Part shown: positions 32,821-41,559 of the stretch, in pieces
How positions within the stretch are numbered: position 1 is the stretch's first letter
Layout of the letters: the number at the start of each line of letters is the position of its first letter
Notes under the pieces: generated by a model
The model's input: the letters and a program-made list of their open reading frames with translations, nothing else
Databases searched by the model: none
What the model was told of the DNA's origin: nothing
Made by a program: the position numbers and the translations under genes
Assembly: GCA_025934835.1 (NCBI GenBank)
Contig: JAICWL010000009.1
Span: forward strand, 1 to 57,103
Source: Fimbriimonadaceae bacterium
GTDB lineage: Bacteria; Armatimonadota; Fimbriimonadia; Fimbriimonadales; Fimbriimonadaceae
Direction of reading: 5' to 3'
Length of the DNA stretch: 57,103 nucleotides

Positions 32821-32833
32821 TATTGCCGCAATA
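32821..32833. promoter_or_regulatory. Palindrome TATTGCCGCAATA in divergent promoter area
   Basis: A perfect 13-bp inverted repeat, TATTGC-C-GCAATA, in the 183-bp region between the divergent starts at 32797 and 32981. It could be an operator for either gene. Position supports the idea; the sequence alone does not identify a regulator. Confidence 0.3.
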
Positions 32834-32980
32834 TGCCCCTGAGGAATGTGCGGGGGCGGCCGAAAACAATATTAACAAGCGAGCTCCAAGCGAGCCGCGA
32901 ATACGACGAGAAGCAAGAATTCGGGTCTGCGTCTGCGAGAGGCGCGGACCCTTTTTTTCGCGTGCGCCTAAAATGGATTG

Positions 32981-35389
32981 ATGTCGGTACTTTTCCTAGC
33001 GGCGCTCATGATCCTCTCGCCTTCTCGGCCTGGCTCGCTCACGCTGGTCAACCACGGACGGTCCAACTGGAGCATCGCCACTCGCGCGGATGCTCCGCCC
33101 GCCGTTCGGCACGGAGCCCAGGAGCTGCAATCGACGCTTCGCGAGATGTCCGGAGCAACCTTGCAGATTCGAGAGGCTACCGGTCCCGGGCCGAACGAGA
33201 TTTGGCTCGACATTGTCCCGGATTTGCCCCCGGAAGGGTTCTCGCTCGACGCGCAAGGCGGGGGGCTCAGCATCCTTGGCGGCGCGGAGCGAGGCGTCAT
33301 GTACGGCTGCTACTCCTTGCTGGAGGACGATCTGGGCTGCCGTTGGTACAACACCCGCGTCGCGAAGATCCCCAAGCGGTCGACCATTCGGCTGCCCGAG
33401 CTGCACCGCAAAGAGGCTCCCGCGTTCGAATACCGCGAGCCGTTCTACACCGAAGCGTTCGATAAGGATTGGGCTGCGCGCAACCGGCTGAACGGCAACT
33501 CGATGCACCTGGACGAGAGCGTCGGCGGCAAGGTTTCGTACGGCAGGTTCGTTCATACGTTCTCGGAGCTTGTGCCGCCCGAGAAGTACTTCTCCACGCA
33601 TCCCGAGTGGTTTTCGATGGTCGACGGGAAGCGCCAAAGCGGATATGCGCAACTCTGCCTGACGAACCCCGAAGTGCTGCAGAAGGTGATCGAGGGCGTC
33701 GAGAAATGGATCGTAGAGAACCCCAAAGCCACCATCTTCTCAGTCTCGCAGAACGACACCGATTACCACTGCCAATGCGACAACTGCAAGGCGGTCGAAA
33801 AAGAGGAGGGTGCTCCGAGCGGGGTCCTTCTGCGCTTTGTGAACGCCGTGGCCGACGAAGTCGGCAAGAAATATCCGAACGTTTTGATCGACACGCTGGC
33901 GTATCAGTGGAGCGAGAAGCCGCCCCTGCACGTTCGGCCCCATAAGAACGTGCGAATCCGCATCGCACCGATCGGAGCTTGCGTGTCGCATCCCATGGAC
34001 GGCTGCGAGGCGAACGCTTCGCCGCTCAAGAACCTAAAGGACTGGGCGAAAATCACCGGCCAGCTTTACATTTGGGCCTACAGCACGAATTTCGCCAATT
34101 ACCTGCAGCCACTTCCGGACCTGGACGAGCTCTCAGCGGACCCGAAGCTGTTCCGAGATTCCGGTGTCGTAGGGTTGTTCTACGAGGGCGACTACAGCCC
34201 CGGAGGAGGCGGCGAGATGTCCGAGCTCAAGGCGTACCTTCTGGCGAAGCTGATGTGGAATCCGGATCGCCCGGCCAAGCCGATCATCGCGGACTACGTG
34301 AACGGCGTGTATGGTCGCGGCGCGCCCTACATTTCCAAGTGGCTCACGCAGCTCCACGAGGGCCCGCGCAAAAGGGACCTCCACGCGTACATCTACGACC
34401 AGCCCAACGCCAAGTACCTCGCGCCCGATTTGATCGCAAAGGGGCTCGCCCTTTTCGACGAGGCTGCGAAGGCGACCGAAGCGGATGCTTCGGCCCACGA
34501 CGAAGTTCGCCGGGCGCGCATTGCGCTCGAATACGTGCAACTTATGCAGCTTCCATGGAAATACGAAGTGAGCGGTGGCCAGTACAAGCCGTTCTTGGAC
34601 GACAAGCGCAAGGAGTTGGGCGCGCGGTTGGCCGAAGATCTGCGCCGATACGGCATCGGGCAGGTAAGCGAAGGGGGCTCGACCGACTCGTTTCTCCAGC
34701 GGATCGGGCAGACGCCGAGCGGAATCCCGGTGCTGAGCCTGGACGACGAGCGGCTGCATGTCGACGTGCTTCCGAACTCGGGCGCACGGATCCTTCGTGT
34801 GCTCGATAAGAGAACCGGAAGGAACATTCTGCGGGATCCGGTAGGCGGCGAGGCGCCGCAGGAAGCCGGCTACGAGGAATATACGGGTGAGGCGTACCGC
34901 TCGCCGGGCTGGTCCGAAAAGTACACCGGCGCAATGGAAGGTGGCCGGCTGACCCTTACCGGGCGGACCGCGAACGGTCTCGAGATTACGAAGAACCTCT
35001 GGCTGGATTCGGACGGGCTCCACATGAGCACATCCGTCAAGAATTTGGGCGACAAACCGATACCGGTGACCCTACGCTCGCATCCCGAGATCGCGCTTCC
35101 CGCCGGCGATTCGATGGTCGCTCTCGACTCAGGAGACAAAGTGGCCCTGTCGGGCCATCAGTTCGACCGATTCTTCGAAGGGGATCAGGCGCCCAAGCGC
35201 TGGTGGGAGATCCGCGAGCCGGGCTTGACCGTGCGTCAGAGCTTCCCGGTCGGAACGGTGGGCAAGGCGCTTCTGGACTACTATCCGGGCAGAGCGCAGG
35301 CAAACCTCTGCCTCTATGGCAAGCCGGTCACCCTGCAGCCTGGCGAGCAAACCGAGCTGCAACAGGTCTGGACAGTGAGCTCGAGCTAA
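32981..35389 (+). CDS. Secreted DUF4838-domain protein, glycoside-hydrolase-like
   Basis: 802 residues with a signal-like N-terminus (MSVLFLAALMILS). After an alpha-glucuronidase-N-like first domain (~20-130, ATRADAPPAVRHGAQELQSTL and GGAERGVMYGCYSLLEDDLGCRWY), the DUF4838 part (~140-470) resembles a TIM-barrel hydrolase: SQNDTDYHCQCDNCKAVEKEEG is a family hallmark, with several cysteines. A C-terminal beta-rich region of ~250 residues follows. Proteins with this layout are common in polysaccharide-degrading bacteria. Start at ATG 32981; TTG 32978 is also possible. The substrate is unknown. Confidence 0.82.
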   Translation: MSVLFLAALMILSPSRPGSLTLVNHGRSNWSIATRADAPPAVRHGAQELQSTLREMSGATLQIREATGPGPNEIWLDIVPDLPPEGFSLDAQGGGLSILGGAERGVMYGCYSLLEDDLGCRWYNTRVAKIPKRSTIRLPELHRKEAPAFEYREPFYTEAFDKDWAARNRLNGNSMHLDESVGGKVSYGRFVHTFSELVPPEKYFSTHPEWFSMVDGKRQSGYAQLCLTNPEVLQKVIEGVEKWIVENPKATIFSVSQNDTDYHCQCDNCKAVEKEEGAPSGVLLRFVNAVADEVGKKYPNVLIDTLAYQWSEKPPLHVRPHKNVRIRIAPIGACVSHPMDGCEANASPLKNLKDWAKITGQLYIWAYSTNFANYLQPLPDLDELSADPKLFRDSGVVGLFYEGDYSPGGGGEMSELKAYLLAKLMWNPDRPAKPIIADYVNGVYGRGAPYISKWLTQLHEGPRKRDLHAYIYDQPNAKYLAPDLIAKGLALFDEAAKATEADASAHDEVRRARIALEYVQLMQLPWKYEVSGGQYKPFLDDKRKELGARLAEDLRRYGIGQVSEGGSTDSFLQRIGQTPSGIPVLSLDDERLHVDVLPNSGARILRVLDKRTGRNILRDPVGGEAPQEAGYEEYTGEAYRSPGWSEKYTGAMEGGRLTLTGRTANGLEITKNLWLDSDGLHMSTSVKNLGDKPIPVTLRSHPEIALPAGDSMVALDSGDKVALSGHQFDRFFEGDQAPKRWWEIREPGLTVRQSFPVGTVGKALLDYYPGRAQANLCLYGKPVTLQPGEQTELQQVWTVSSS

Positions 35390-35424
35390 GCGACGAGCCG
35401 AAAATATAGACGTAAGGTTGGAAC

Positions 35425-36333
35425 ATGGGCGATAAGCTGGGACTCGACGTTTCGAACAAAAGGGGCCTGGCGCTCGCGCCGCCCCGTCGGCGCGGCGCGA
35501 GAATCTGGGGGCATCCGGCTCTCTGGGGCGTCGTCGGCGTGGGAGTCGGGACGCTTGTGACCGTCTTATCGCTGCACGCTCCGGCACCGGCCCCGCAAGC
35601 CAAGCTTATCGCGCCGGCGCCGGCCTCCGCTCCTGCCGAGCCGCCGAGGTGGCGTCCCATCCCGATGGCGGCCGCCCCCGCCAAGCATCCCGCTGCCAAG
35701 CCCAGCAAAGGGGGCGAGATCAAGCCCGGGAGCCTGCCGGTGTTTTTCGCATCTGAGAAGCAGCGCAAGCCGCCGAAGGCGCTCAAAGGCAAGATCGCCC
35801 TTAGCAGCCCATTATTCCTCCGCCCGATGGGCCAGCAAGGGGGCACGACTCCGGTGCTGCCGCCCGTCCCCGGAGCCGCCGGCGTGCATCTGGAGTTGGT
35901 CGAGCTGAGCGTCGAGGATCCGTCTGCCGCTGCCGCCAAGCTGAAGGCCCTCACAGCGCAAACGCATGGCAAGCTCCGAAGCTACTCGCTCGTTTCAGGC
36001 AAGGACGAATCGGAGAAGGATGGCGTGCTGGTGTTTGTGCCAGTCGCCGGGCTCAAGGCGTTCATGGCCGGGTTGTCGAAGTGCGGGGTGGTCGCCTCAC
36101 ACGATTCTCGGATGTGCTCGATAGGGGACGCCCGGTACGAGGTTCAGAAGGACGCGAAGGCCGCGCTCGGCCAGCTCAAAACCAAGCGCGATCTGCTCTT
36201 GCAGACGTACTTCGAGGACGCCCCGACGGTTACCGCGGTGGACGACGAAATTTCGCAAGACCTCAAAGTTGTATCGCTCTTGCAGCTTCCGTCGGGTTCC
36301 AAAATGGCGTTCGTGCGAGTCACGCTGAATTAG
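35425..36333 (+). CDS. Single-pass membrane protein with DUF4349-like periplasmic domain
   Basis: 302 residues. One membrane helix at ~32-48 (WGVVGVGVGTLVTVLSL) follows a basic N-terminus; then a Pro/Ala-rich linker (~50-110). The C-terminal ~160 residues resemble a DUF4349-type domain: paired beta strands and a central helix (SVEDPSAAAAKLKALTAQTHGK, VLVFVPVAGLKAFMAGLSKCG). Similarity is by pattern only. It has a good ribosome-binding site (AAGGTTGGA) before the ATG. Function unknown. Confidence 0.55.
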   Translation: MGDKLGLDVSNKRGLALAPPRRRGARIWGHPALWGVVGVGVGTLVTVLSLHAPAPAPQAKLIAPAPASAPAEPPRWRPIPMAAAPAKHPAAKPSKGGEIKPGSLPVFFASEKQRKPPKALKGKIALSSPLFLRPMGQQGGTTPVLPPVPGAAGVHLELVELSVEDPSAAAAKLKALTAQTHGKLRSYSLVSGKDESEKDGVLVFVPVAGLKAFMAGLSKCGVVASHDSRMCSIGDARYEVQKDAKAALGQLKTKRDLLLQTYFEDAPTVTAVDDEISQDLKVVSLLQLPSGSKMAFVRVTLN

Positions 36334-36439
36334 CGATTCAGTTTTCCAGTTTGGGCGTCGGACGCCGGGCAACGCTGGTATAACGTTAGCGCCCTCGGCG
36401 TACGATGGCGGCGCAGAAGGGGCCCTTCAGGAGAAGCAC

Positions 36440-37069
36440 GTGCAGCTCAAGATCGGAAAGGACCTCAGTTTCTACAAGCTATTGCAATCTCAGGCGGAGG
36501 TGGCGCTCAGGTCGGCGCGCGAGTTCGATGCGCTGGTCAAAGATTTCTCCCAGCGCGAGACCCATCGGATCAAGCTCGAAGACTTGGAGCACGAGGGAGA
36601 CGACCTCACCCACGAGCTGCAGAACAAGGTCACCGTCACCTTCATCACGCCGATCGACAAAGAGGACCTGCGGTCGCTCTCGCAGACTTTGGACGACATC
36701 ACCGACGCGATCGAGGCCGTCGCTTCACGGGTTTCGCTCTACCGCTTGGAGGCGCCGCGCCCCGAGCTTCCCGATCTCGCCGATTCCCTGGTTCGAGCGA
36801 CCGAAGTCGTGCATCGCGCCGTTGCGGAGCTCCAGAACGGCTTCCACCGCTCCTCCTCGCTCCGCGACATGCTGACGGAGATCCACACGATCGAGAACGA
36901 GAGCGACAAGATCTTCCGGACCGCCCTCGGGCACCTATTCGACGAGCCGAACGCCGATCCGCTCTCGGTCATGAAGTGGAAAGAGGTGTTCGACCGGATC
37001 GAAGCCGCTGTCGACAAATGCGAAGACATCGCCGCGATTATTGGCACCGTCATGGTCAAATATGCCTAG
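36440..37069 (+). CDS. DUF47 PhoU-like phosphate transport regulator
   Basis: 209 residues, all helical, of the DUF47 (TIGR00153-type) family that is related to PhoU. Starts at GTG 36440 with GGAG upstream. Conserved blocks include LEHEGDDLTHELQNKVTVTFITPIDKEDL and DDITDAIEAVASRVSLY. It lies directly upstream of the PiT transporter and overlaps it by 8 bp; members of this family are thought to control or support that transporter. A separate PhoU/Pst system is not seen here. Confidence 0.92.
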   Translation: MQLKIGKDLSFYKLLQSQAEVALRSAREFDALVKDFSQRETHRIKLEDLEHEGDDLTHELQNKVTVTFITPIDKEDLRSLSQTLDDITDAIEAVASRVSLYRLEAPRPELPDLADSLVRATEVVHRAVAELQNGFHRSSSLRDMLTEIHTIENESDKIFRTALGHLFDEPNADPLSVMKWKEVFDRIEAAVDKCEDIAAIIGTVMVKYA

Positions 37070-38060
37070 CGTGAGCGTGCTACTCGTTCTGGTCATCGTC
37101 ATCGCGCTAGTTTTCGACTACATCAACGGCTTTCACGACACAGCGAATGCGATCGCGACTGTTGTCTCGACCAGAGTGCTGGCCCCGTTCGCCGCAATCC
37201 TGATGTCAGCAGGTCTGAATTTCGTCGGCGCGATCGTAGCGACCAGGGTCGCCAAAACCATCGCTTCCGGGATTCTGGTGCATGACCACGTTCCCCAGAC
37301 GTTGGTTCTCGCGGCGGTATTGGGCGCGATCGTCTGGAACCTCGTCACGTGGAAATTCGGCATACCTAGCAGTTCGTCGCATGCGTTGATCGGCGGCCTT
37401 TGCGGCGCAGGCATCGTGGGCGGGGGCATCCACGCGATCAACTGGACCGGGCTCTGGACGAAGGTGATCCTGCCGCTCATTCTCTCCCCTGTGGCGGGGT
37501 TTGTCTTGGGATTCATCCTCATGGGGCTGATCGCGCTGTTCTTTGCGAAGAAGCACGCAGGTCGAATTTCGGCGAATTTCCGCTCGCTTCAGGTTCTTTC
37601 GTCGGCTGCCATGGCGTTTTCGCACGGCCAAAACGACGCCCAGAAGAGTATGGGAATCATCACGCTCGCGCTGGTCAGCGAGGGCATCGTCCCCACGCCG
37701 GACGTGCCCATGTGGGTCATGCTCGCCTGCGCGACCGCCATGGCTCTCGGCACGTCGGCGGGCGGTTGGCGGATCATCAAGACGATGGGAAACCGCATCA
37801 TCCGCCTCGATCCGGTGAACGGGTTTGCAGCCGAGACCTCTGGTGCGGTGGTGATCCTGACGGCGAGCCATTTCGGCATGCCGGTCAGTACCACGCACTG
37901 CATCGCGGGAAGCATCTTCGGTGTGGGCTCGTCCAAAAGGCTCTCGGCAGTCCGATGGCAAGTCGCTGGGCATATGGTGGTGGCTTGGGTCTTGACCATT
38001 CCGGCGGCGGCCATGGTGAGCGGAATATGCTACGCCGCGCTGCAACTCCTACCGAAATAA
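37062..38060 (+). CDS. pit: PiT-family inorganic phosphate transporter
   Basis: 332 residues with about ten membrane helices. Both PiT signature repeats are present: DYINGFHDTANAIATVVSTR at the N-terminus and FSHGQNDAQKSMGIITLAL in the second half. This symporter brings in phosphate, probably as a metal-phosphate complex. It is cotranslated with the DUF47 gene (8-bp overlap). The start is ATG at 37062, inside the end of the DUF47 gene. Confidence 0.94.
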   Translation: MPSVSVLLVLVIVIALVFDYINGFHDTANAIATVVSTRVLAPFAAILMSAGLNFVGAIVATRVAKTIASGILVHDHVPQTLVLAAVLGAIVWNLVTWKFGIPSSSSHALIGGLCGAGIVGGGIHAINWTGLWTKVILPLILSPVAGFVLGFILMGLIALFFAKKHAGRISANFRSLQVLSSAAMAFSHGQNDAQKSMGIITLALVSEGIVPTPDVPMWVMLACATAMALGTSAGGWRIIKTMGNRIIRLDPVNGFAAETSGAVVILTASHFGMPVSTTHCIAGSIFGVGSSKRLSAVRWQVAGHMVVAWVLTIPAAAMVSGICYAALQLLPK

Positions 38061-38074
38061 AACTCGGGTAGGCG

Positions 38075-38446
38075 ATGCCGATCAAACTTGGGCACATCGA
38101 AATATTCGTGCGCGATGTGGAGCGTTCGCGCGAGTTCTACGAGGACGGCTTCGGCTGCTCGCTGGTCACGATTCAGGGCGGCGGACAGTTTGCGTGGCTC
38201 CAATCCGGCGCGGTAGAGATTCTCCTGAGGCAGACGCCGTTCATCACCGCCAAGTCGGACACGGCGTACGGCCAAGCGGGACCTCCGATCGTGTTTTATA
38301 CCGAAGACCTCGCTGGCGACCTCTTGCGGCTCGCGGTGCTCGGCATTCGTCCGAACGGGTGCGACGGCGACTTGTGCTGCCCAACCTTCACCGATCCGGA
38401 CGGCCACTCGGTGCAGCTCGTCGATCCCTCGTTCGATTCGCCTTAG
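38075..38446 (+). CDS. VOC-superfamily protein (glyoxalase/bleomycin resistance-like)
   Basis: 123 residues forming one VOC module of paired beta-alpha-beta-beta-beta units: HIEIFVRDVERSREFYEDGFGC at the start and TFTDPDGHSVQLVDPS at the end. The fold binds a metal or small molecule; the substrate is not known. It lies 14 bp after pit. Confidence 0.8.
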   Translation: MPIKLGHIEIFVRDVERSREFYEDGFGCSLVTIQGGGQFAWLQSGAVEILLRQTPFITAKSDTAYGQAGPPIVFYTEDLAGDLLRLAVLGIRPNGCDGDLCCPTFTDPDGHSVQLVDPSFDSP

Positions 38447-38477
38447 GTTTTAAGCGGCATTCGGGGCACAATGTCGT

Positions 38478-38828
38478 ATGCCGCACATCCACTTAGAGAC
38501 GACGGCGGACCTTCCGGAGAACGCGCACATACCGGACATCCTCGAGGCGCTTCTGAGCCGACTTGCCGGATTCGAAACGATATCTTCTCCCTCGCTTAAG
38601 GCGTATCACACGCTGCGCTCGGTGTGGTGCATGGGAGAAGGTGCGCCGCCAGGCATCGCTCACTGTACGGTGTCGATTCTCGAGGGCCGCCCTTTGGAGC
38701 TTCGCAAGTCGATTTCGGACGCCATGTACGAAGTGATGCGCACTTCGTTTCGAGAGTCGCTCGACGCCGACGAGGTTTCACTGACGCTGGAGCTCCGCCA
38801 AATGGACCCGCAAACTTACCGAAAGTAG
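38478..38828 (+). CDS. 5-carboxymethyl-2-hydroxymuconate isomerase-like protein
   Basis: 116 residues of the tautomerase superfamily. The catalytic proline is Pro2 (MPHIHLETTADL), and the block GIAHCTVSILEGRPLELRKSISDAMYEVM follows the CHMI pattern. CHMI catalyses an isomerisation in homoprotocatechuate breakdown, but no other genes of that pathway are nearby, so the real substrate may differ. It is 31 bp after the VOC gene. Confidence 0.75.
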   Translation: MPHIHLETTADLPENAHIPDILEALLSRLAGFETISSPSLKAYHTLRSVWCMGEGAPPGIAHCTVSILEGRPLELRKSISDAMYEVMRTSFRESLDADEVSLTLELRQMDPQTYRK

Positions 38829-38878
38829 CCTGGCCTCTTGACTCGGCTCGAACTTGCCGAATCTTCGAGTAACGCTTT

Positions 38879-40825
38879 ATGTTCGAGCTCATCACGCGGC
38901 TGGCTTTGGGCCTCGCCATTTTCGGGTTTTCGATCGTGGCCGGGTCTCCCTCGGCGCCCGTAGCCGGCGCGGTTTCGCTCATCATCGCGGCAGTCGGAGC
39001 GGCAGGCTTGCTGCTGGAGCGGCGCGGACTTAGAAATGCCGGATTCGCCGGGTTGCTTGCCGGTGCGGACGCTATGGCGATCGCGACGCTAGTCGGCTCG
39101 ATCGGCAGGCTCGATTCTCTAGGTTTCCTGGTGTTGCTGCCTTGCGCGCTGTCGGCCCTGCGCCATCGCTCCCAAGCGGTCCTGACCGCGCCGATCGCGA
39201 CAGCCGCGCTGTTCGCATCTTTCGCTCTGTTTGCGAGTCAGCCGCTGCCCGGCGTAGGACTGCTGTTGCAGGCGGCGGGCGTGCTGGCGGTCGGTCTCGT
39301 CCTGCCGAGCCAGGGCGCGGTGCAAACCATTCTCGCGGCCGATTCCGCGATCATCCCAGAATCCGCCGGGCCGCTGCTCGACCCTATGCTCGATATTCGT
39401 GAGAAGTACAGGAGCCTCCGGGATGCCTACCAGGAGCTGGAACGCAAGACACGCAAGGACCGGGCATCTGCGTCGCTGCTCGAATGCCGCGGCGCAACTT
39501 CCGGGCAGCTCTTCGTGAGCATCGCAGAGCGGCTTTCCGAGGTGTGCGGCGCGCAAAAGTGCGCCCTGTACGTGCTCGCCCAGTACGGCTCGACGATGGT
39601 GGTGCGCTCCACGCACGGCTTCGCACGGCCCGATACTGCGGAGTACGTCGTCGAAATCAACCTTGCGCGTGCGGCCTCCGACATCCGCGAACAAGCCGAC
39701 CGCGCGGCCAAGGCGCTCCGCCATGAGCCGGGAGCGTTCGCGAACGTCGTGCTGTTCCACCAAAACCGACCCGTGGGCATGATTTCGCTCGGCCATCAGG
39801 ATCCCGAAAAGCTCGAGGCCGCCCAAAAGCTGACCGAAGATCTGTCCGAGATTCTGGCGTCGATGCTCGTCGAGGCTGTTACCAAAGATCGGATCGAGCG
39901 TCAGCTTCGCCAATCGGAGCTGCTGTACGATTTGGCCTCGTTGGCCGACGGCGCGGATTCGAGGGCCAGCCTCTCGGCCAGGTTCGCGAGCGAGCTTAAG
40001 GAGATCATGGGGGCAGACGCCGTAGGCGTGTACCTCTTGGACGGCGCCGAGCCGCTCTGTCTGGCCCAACAGGGCCCCGAAGTGCTTCTGATCGACGAGA
40101 TGAGCTTTGCGCATGGCCCCGGCGTGCGCGGCTGGCTCGAAGTCGGGGCGCCGGAGCTGCTGATGCCGGACGTGCGGCTGGACGACCGCTGCCCGGCCCA
40201 CGCGGCGGTCAAATCTCGCACGGGAAGCTACTTCGTGCTGCCGCTCGTTTCACGCGAAGAGCCGTTCGGGATGTTGACCGCTTCCACCCGCGCCATCGGC
40301 GGGCTGGACCTCGACGCAGTCGAAAGCTTTCGGGTAGCCGGGGCGGAGCTCTCGCGGGCCCTGGCCCGGTACGACGACAGGGCCGACGTCGAAGGGCTGA
40401 TGACCCCACAGGAGTTCCAGCAGTTCGTCGCGAACCACAGCGGATGCATCGTAACGCTCGAGCCAATCCGCCACCAGAAGGTGATCGAGACGGTCGGCAA
40501 GAGCGCTCTCGAGTATGCGATGCGCAAGTTTGTCCGCCGCGTGCGGTCTAGGCTGCCGATCGGAGGAGCCGTTTGCCGGCGAAAAACCGGGGATTGCCTG
40601 GCGTTTCTACCAGGTTTTATCGAAGAATCCGGCACTCGATGGGCGAATGAAATGGCCGCTAGCGCAGCATTAATCGGACTGCGATCTCCGAACGGTGCAA
40701 CGCGCCTTCCTTTGGCATTTAGGGCGCGTGTGGCGTATTTGGGCACGCAAGAACACCAGATTTCACCGATGCCGCAGACTTTTAGGGCTCGCTCCAGCAA
40801 TTATGCCGAGACGGGAAACGGATAG
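38879..40825 (+). CDS. Membrane GAF-domain sensor with degenerate C-terminal cyclase-like domain
   Basis: 648 residues. About five membrane helices in the first ~150 residues are followed by a coiled region (REKYRSLRDAYQELERKTRK, ~172-192) and two GAF domains (~205-340 and ~350-500). The last ~140 residues resemble a GGDEF-type fold in strand order (IGGAVCRRKTGDCLAFLPGF) but lack the GG(D/E)EF signature, so it should not make c-di-GMP. It is likely a signal receptor whose output is unknown. No partner kinase is adjacent. Confidence 0.7.
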   Translation: MFELITRLALGLAIFGFSIVAGSPSAPVAGAVSLIIAAVGAAGLLLERRGLRNAGFAGLLAGADAMAIATLVGSIGRLDSLGFLVLLPCALSALRHRSQAVLTAPIATAALFASFALFASQPLPGVGLLLQAAGVLAVGLVLPSQGAVQTILAADSAIIPESAGPLLDPMLDIREKYRSLRDAYQELERKTRKDRASASLLECRGATSGQLFVSIAERLSEVCGAQKCALYVLAQYGSTMVVRSTHGFARPDTAEYVVEINLARAASDIREQADRAAKALRHEPGAFANVVLFHQNRPVGMISLGHQDPEKLEAAQKLTEDLSEILASMLVEAVTKDRIERQLRQSELLYDLASLADGADSRASLSARFASELKEIMGADAVGVYLLDGAEPLCLAQQGPEVLLIDEMSFAHGPGVRGWLEVGAPELLMPDVRLDDRCPAHAAVKSRTGSYFVLPLVSREEPFGMLTASTRAIGGLDLDAVESFRVAGAELSRALARYDDRADVEGLMTPQEFQQFVANHSGCIVTLEPIRHQKVIETVGKSALEYAMRKFVRRVRSRLPIGGAVCRRKTGDCLAFLPGFIEESGTRWANEMAASAALIGLRSPNGATRLPLAFRARVAYLGTQEHQISPMPQTFRARSSNYAETGNG

Positions 40826-40866
40826 CTCGCGCTACGCTGATCCTTACCGGTCCGACGAGGTTGTTA

Positions 40867-41484
40867 ATGCAGAACACAAGGAAATGGAGGGCCGTCTCAC
40901 TCTCGATGGAGAGCACGACGCGCAATACGCGCAGGTCGAAGAGTGGAATTGACCGCAGTATGAAGCTGCGGGATTTGAATCTGCTTCTAGACCGAGCGGA
41001 GGCGGCACTGCGTGCCGGCCAATTTGAAGATTCAGTTCATATAGCCCGCACAGTCACTTCGACGGATCCCACGCACGTCGGTGCTCTGGAGATATTGGCG
41101 TCGGCGCTTTGGCAGTCTTCGAAATACTCGGAGCTGCTCGAGACCATCCGGACGCTCACGCGGTTGAACCCGTACGAACCGGGCTATCACGCCCTGACCG
41201 GCGCTGCGCTGCAGTGCCTGGGCCGCTATGGCGAGTCGGTGAGGGCTTTTAGCCGAGGGGCCGAGGCGCCGGGAAGCACCAACGCGGTGCGCGTGCTGCA
41301 CTCGTGGCAGGCGAGCCTCGTCCGGGAGCTCATCGAAACCGACGCGGTGTTCAAAGCGCATTACGCGCAGGACCCGTGCGGGGCATGTTCGTCCCGAGGC
41401 TTTGAGTTCGCTCCGGAAATCCGGACAGACCCGTGGCTGCCGAACGGACCGGTGAAGAGCCGGACCTTCGTGCGCCCAAGCTAA
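40867..41484 (+). CDS. Small TPR-repeat protein
   Basis: 205 residues with three TPR-like helix pairs (LNLLLDRAEAALRAGQFEDSV, ALEILASALWQSSKYSELLETIRTL, GYHALTGAALQCLGRYGESVRAFSRG). TPR proteins bind other proteins. The start is ATG at 40867, with GAGG 8 bp upstream; ATG at 40960 would remove a basic 31-residue extension and is also reasonable. A CxxC-containing end (QDPCGACSSRGFEF) is unusual. A terminator hairpin follows. Confidence 0.6.
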   Translation: MQNTRKWRAVSLSMESTTRNTRRSKSGIDRSMKLRDLNLLLDRAEAALRAGQFEDSVHIARTVTSTDPTHVGALEILASALWQSSKYSELLETIRTLTRLNPYEPGYHALTGAALQCLGRYGESVRAFSRGAEAPGSTNAVRVLHSWQASLVRELIETDAVFKAHYAQDPCGACSSRGFEFAPEIRTDPWLPNGPVKSRTFVRPS

Positions 41485-41499
41485 GCCGAGATCGACCGT

Positions 41500-41530
41500 G
41501 ACGCCCGAGTAGAATCGGGCGTCCTGTTTT
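41500..41530 (+). terminator. Intrinsic terminator after the TPR gene
   Basis: A perfect 9-bp stem, GACGCCCGA at 41500-41508 and TCGGGCGTC at 41515-41523, with a 6-base loop, is followed by CTGTTTT. It is a classic Rho-independent form and separates the TPR gene from the ABC fusion gene, whose GTG start is 29 bp later. Confidence 0.75.
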
Positions 41531-41559
41531 CTATCGGACCCCAATCCGCCTTTCGATGC

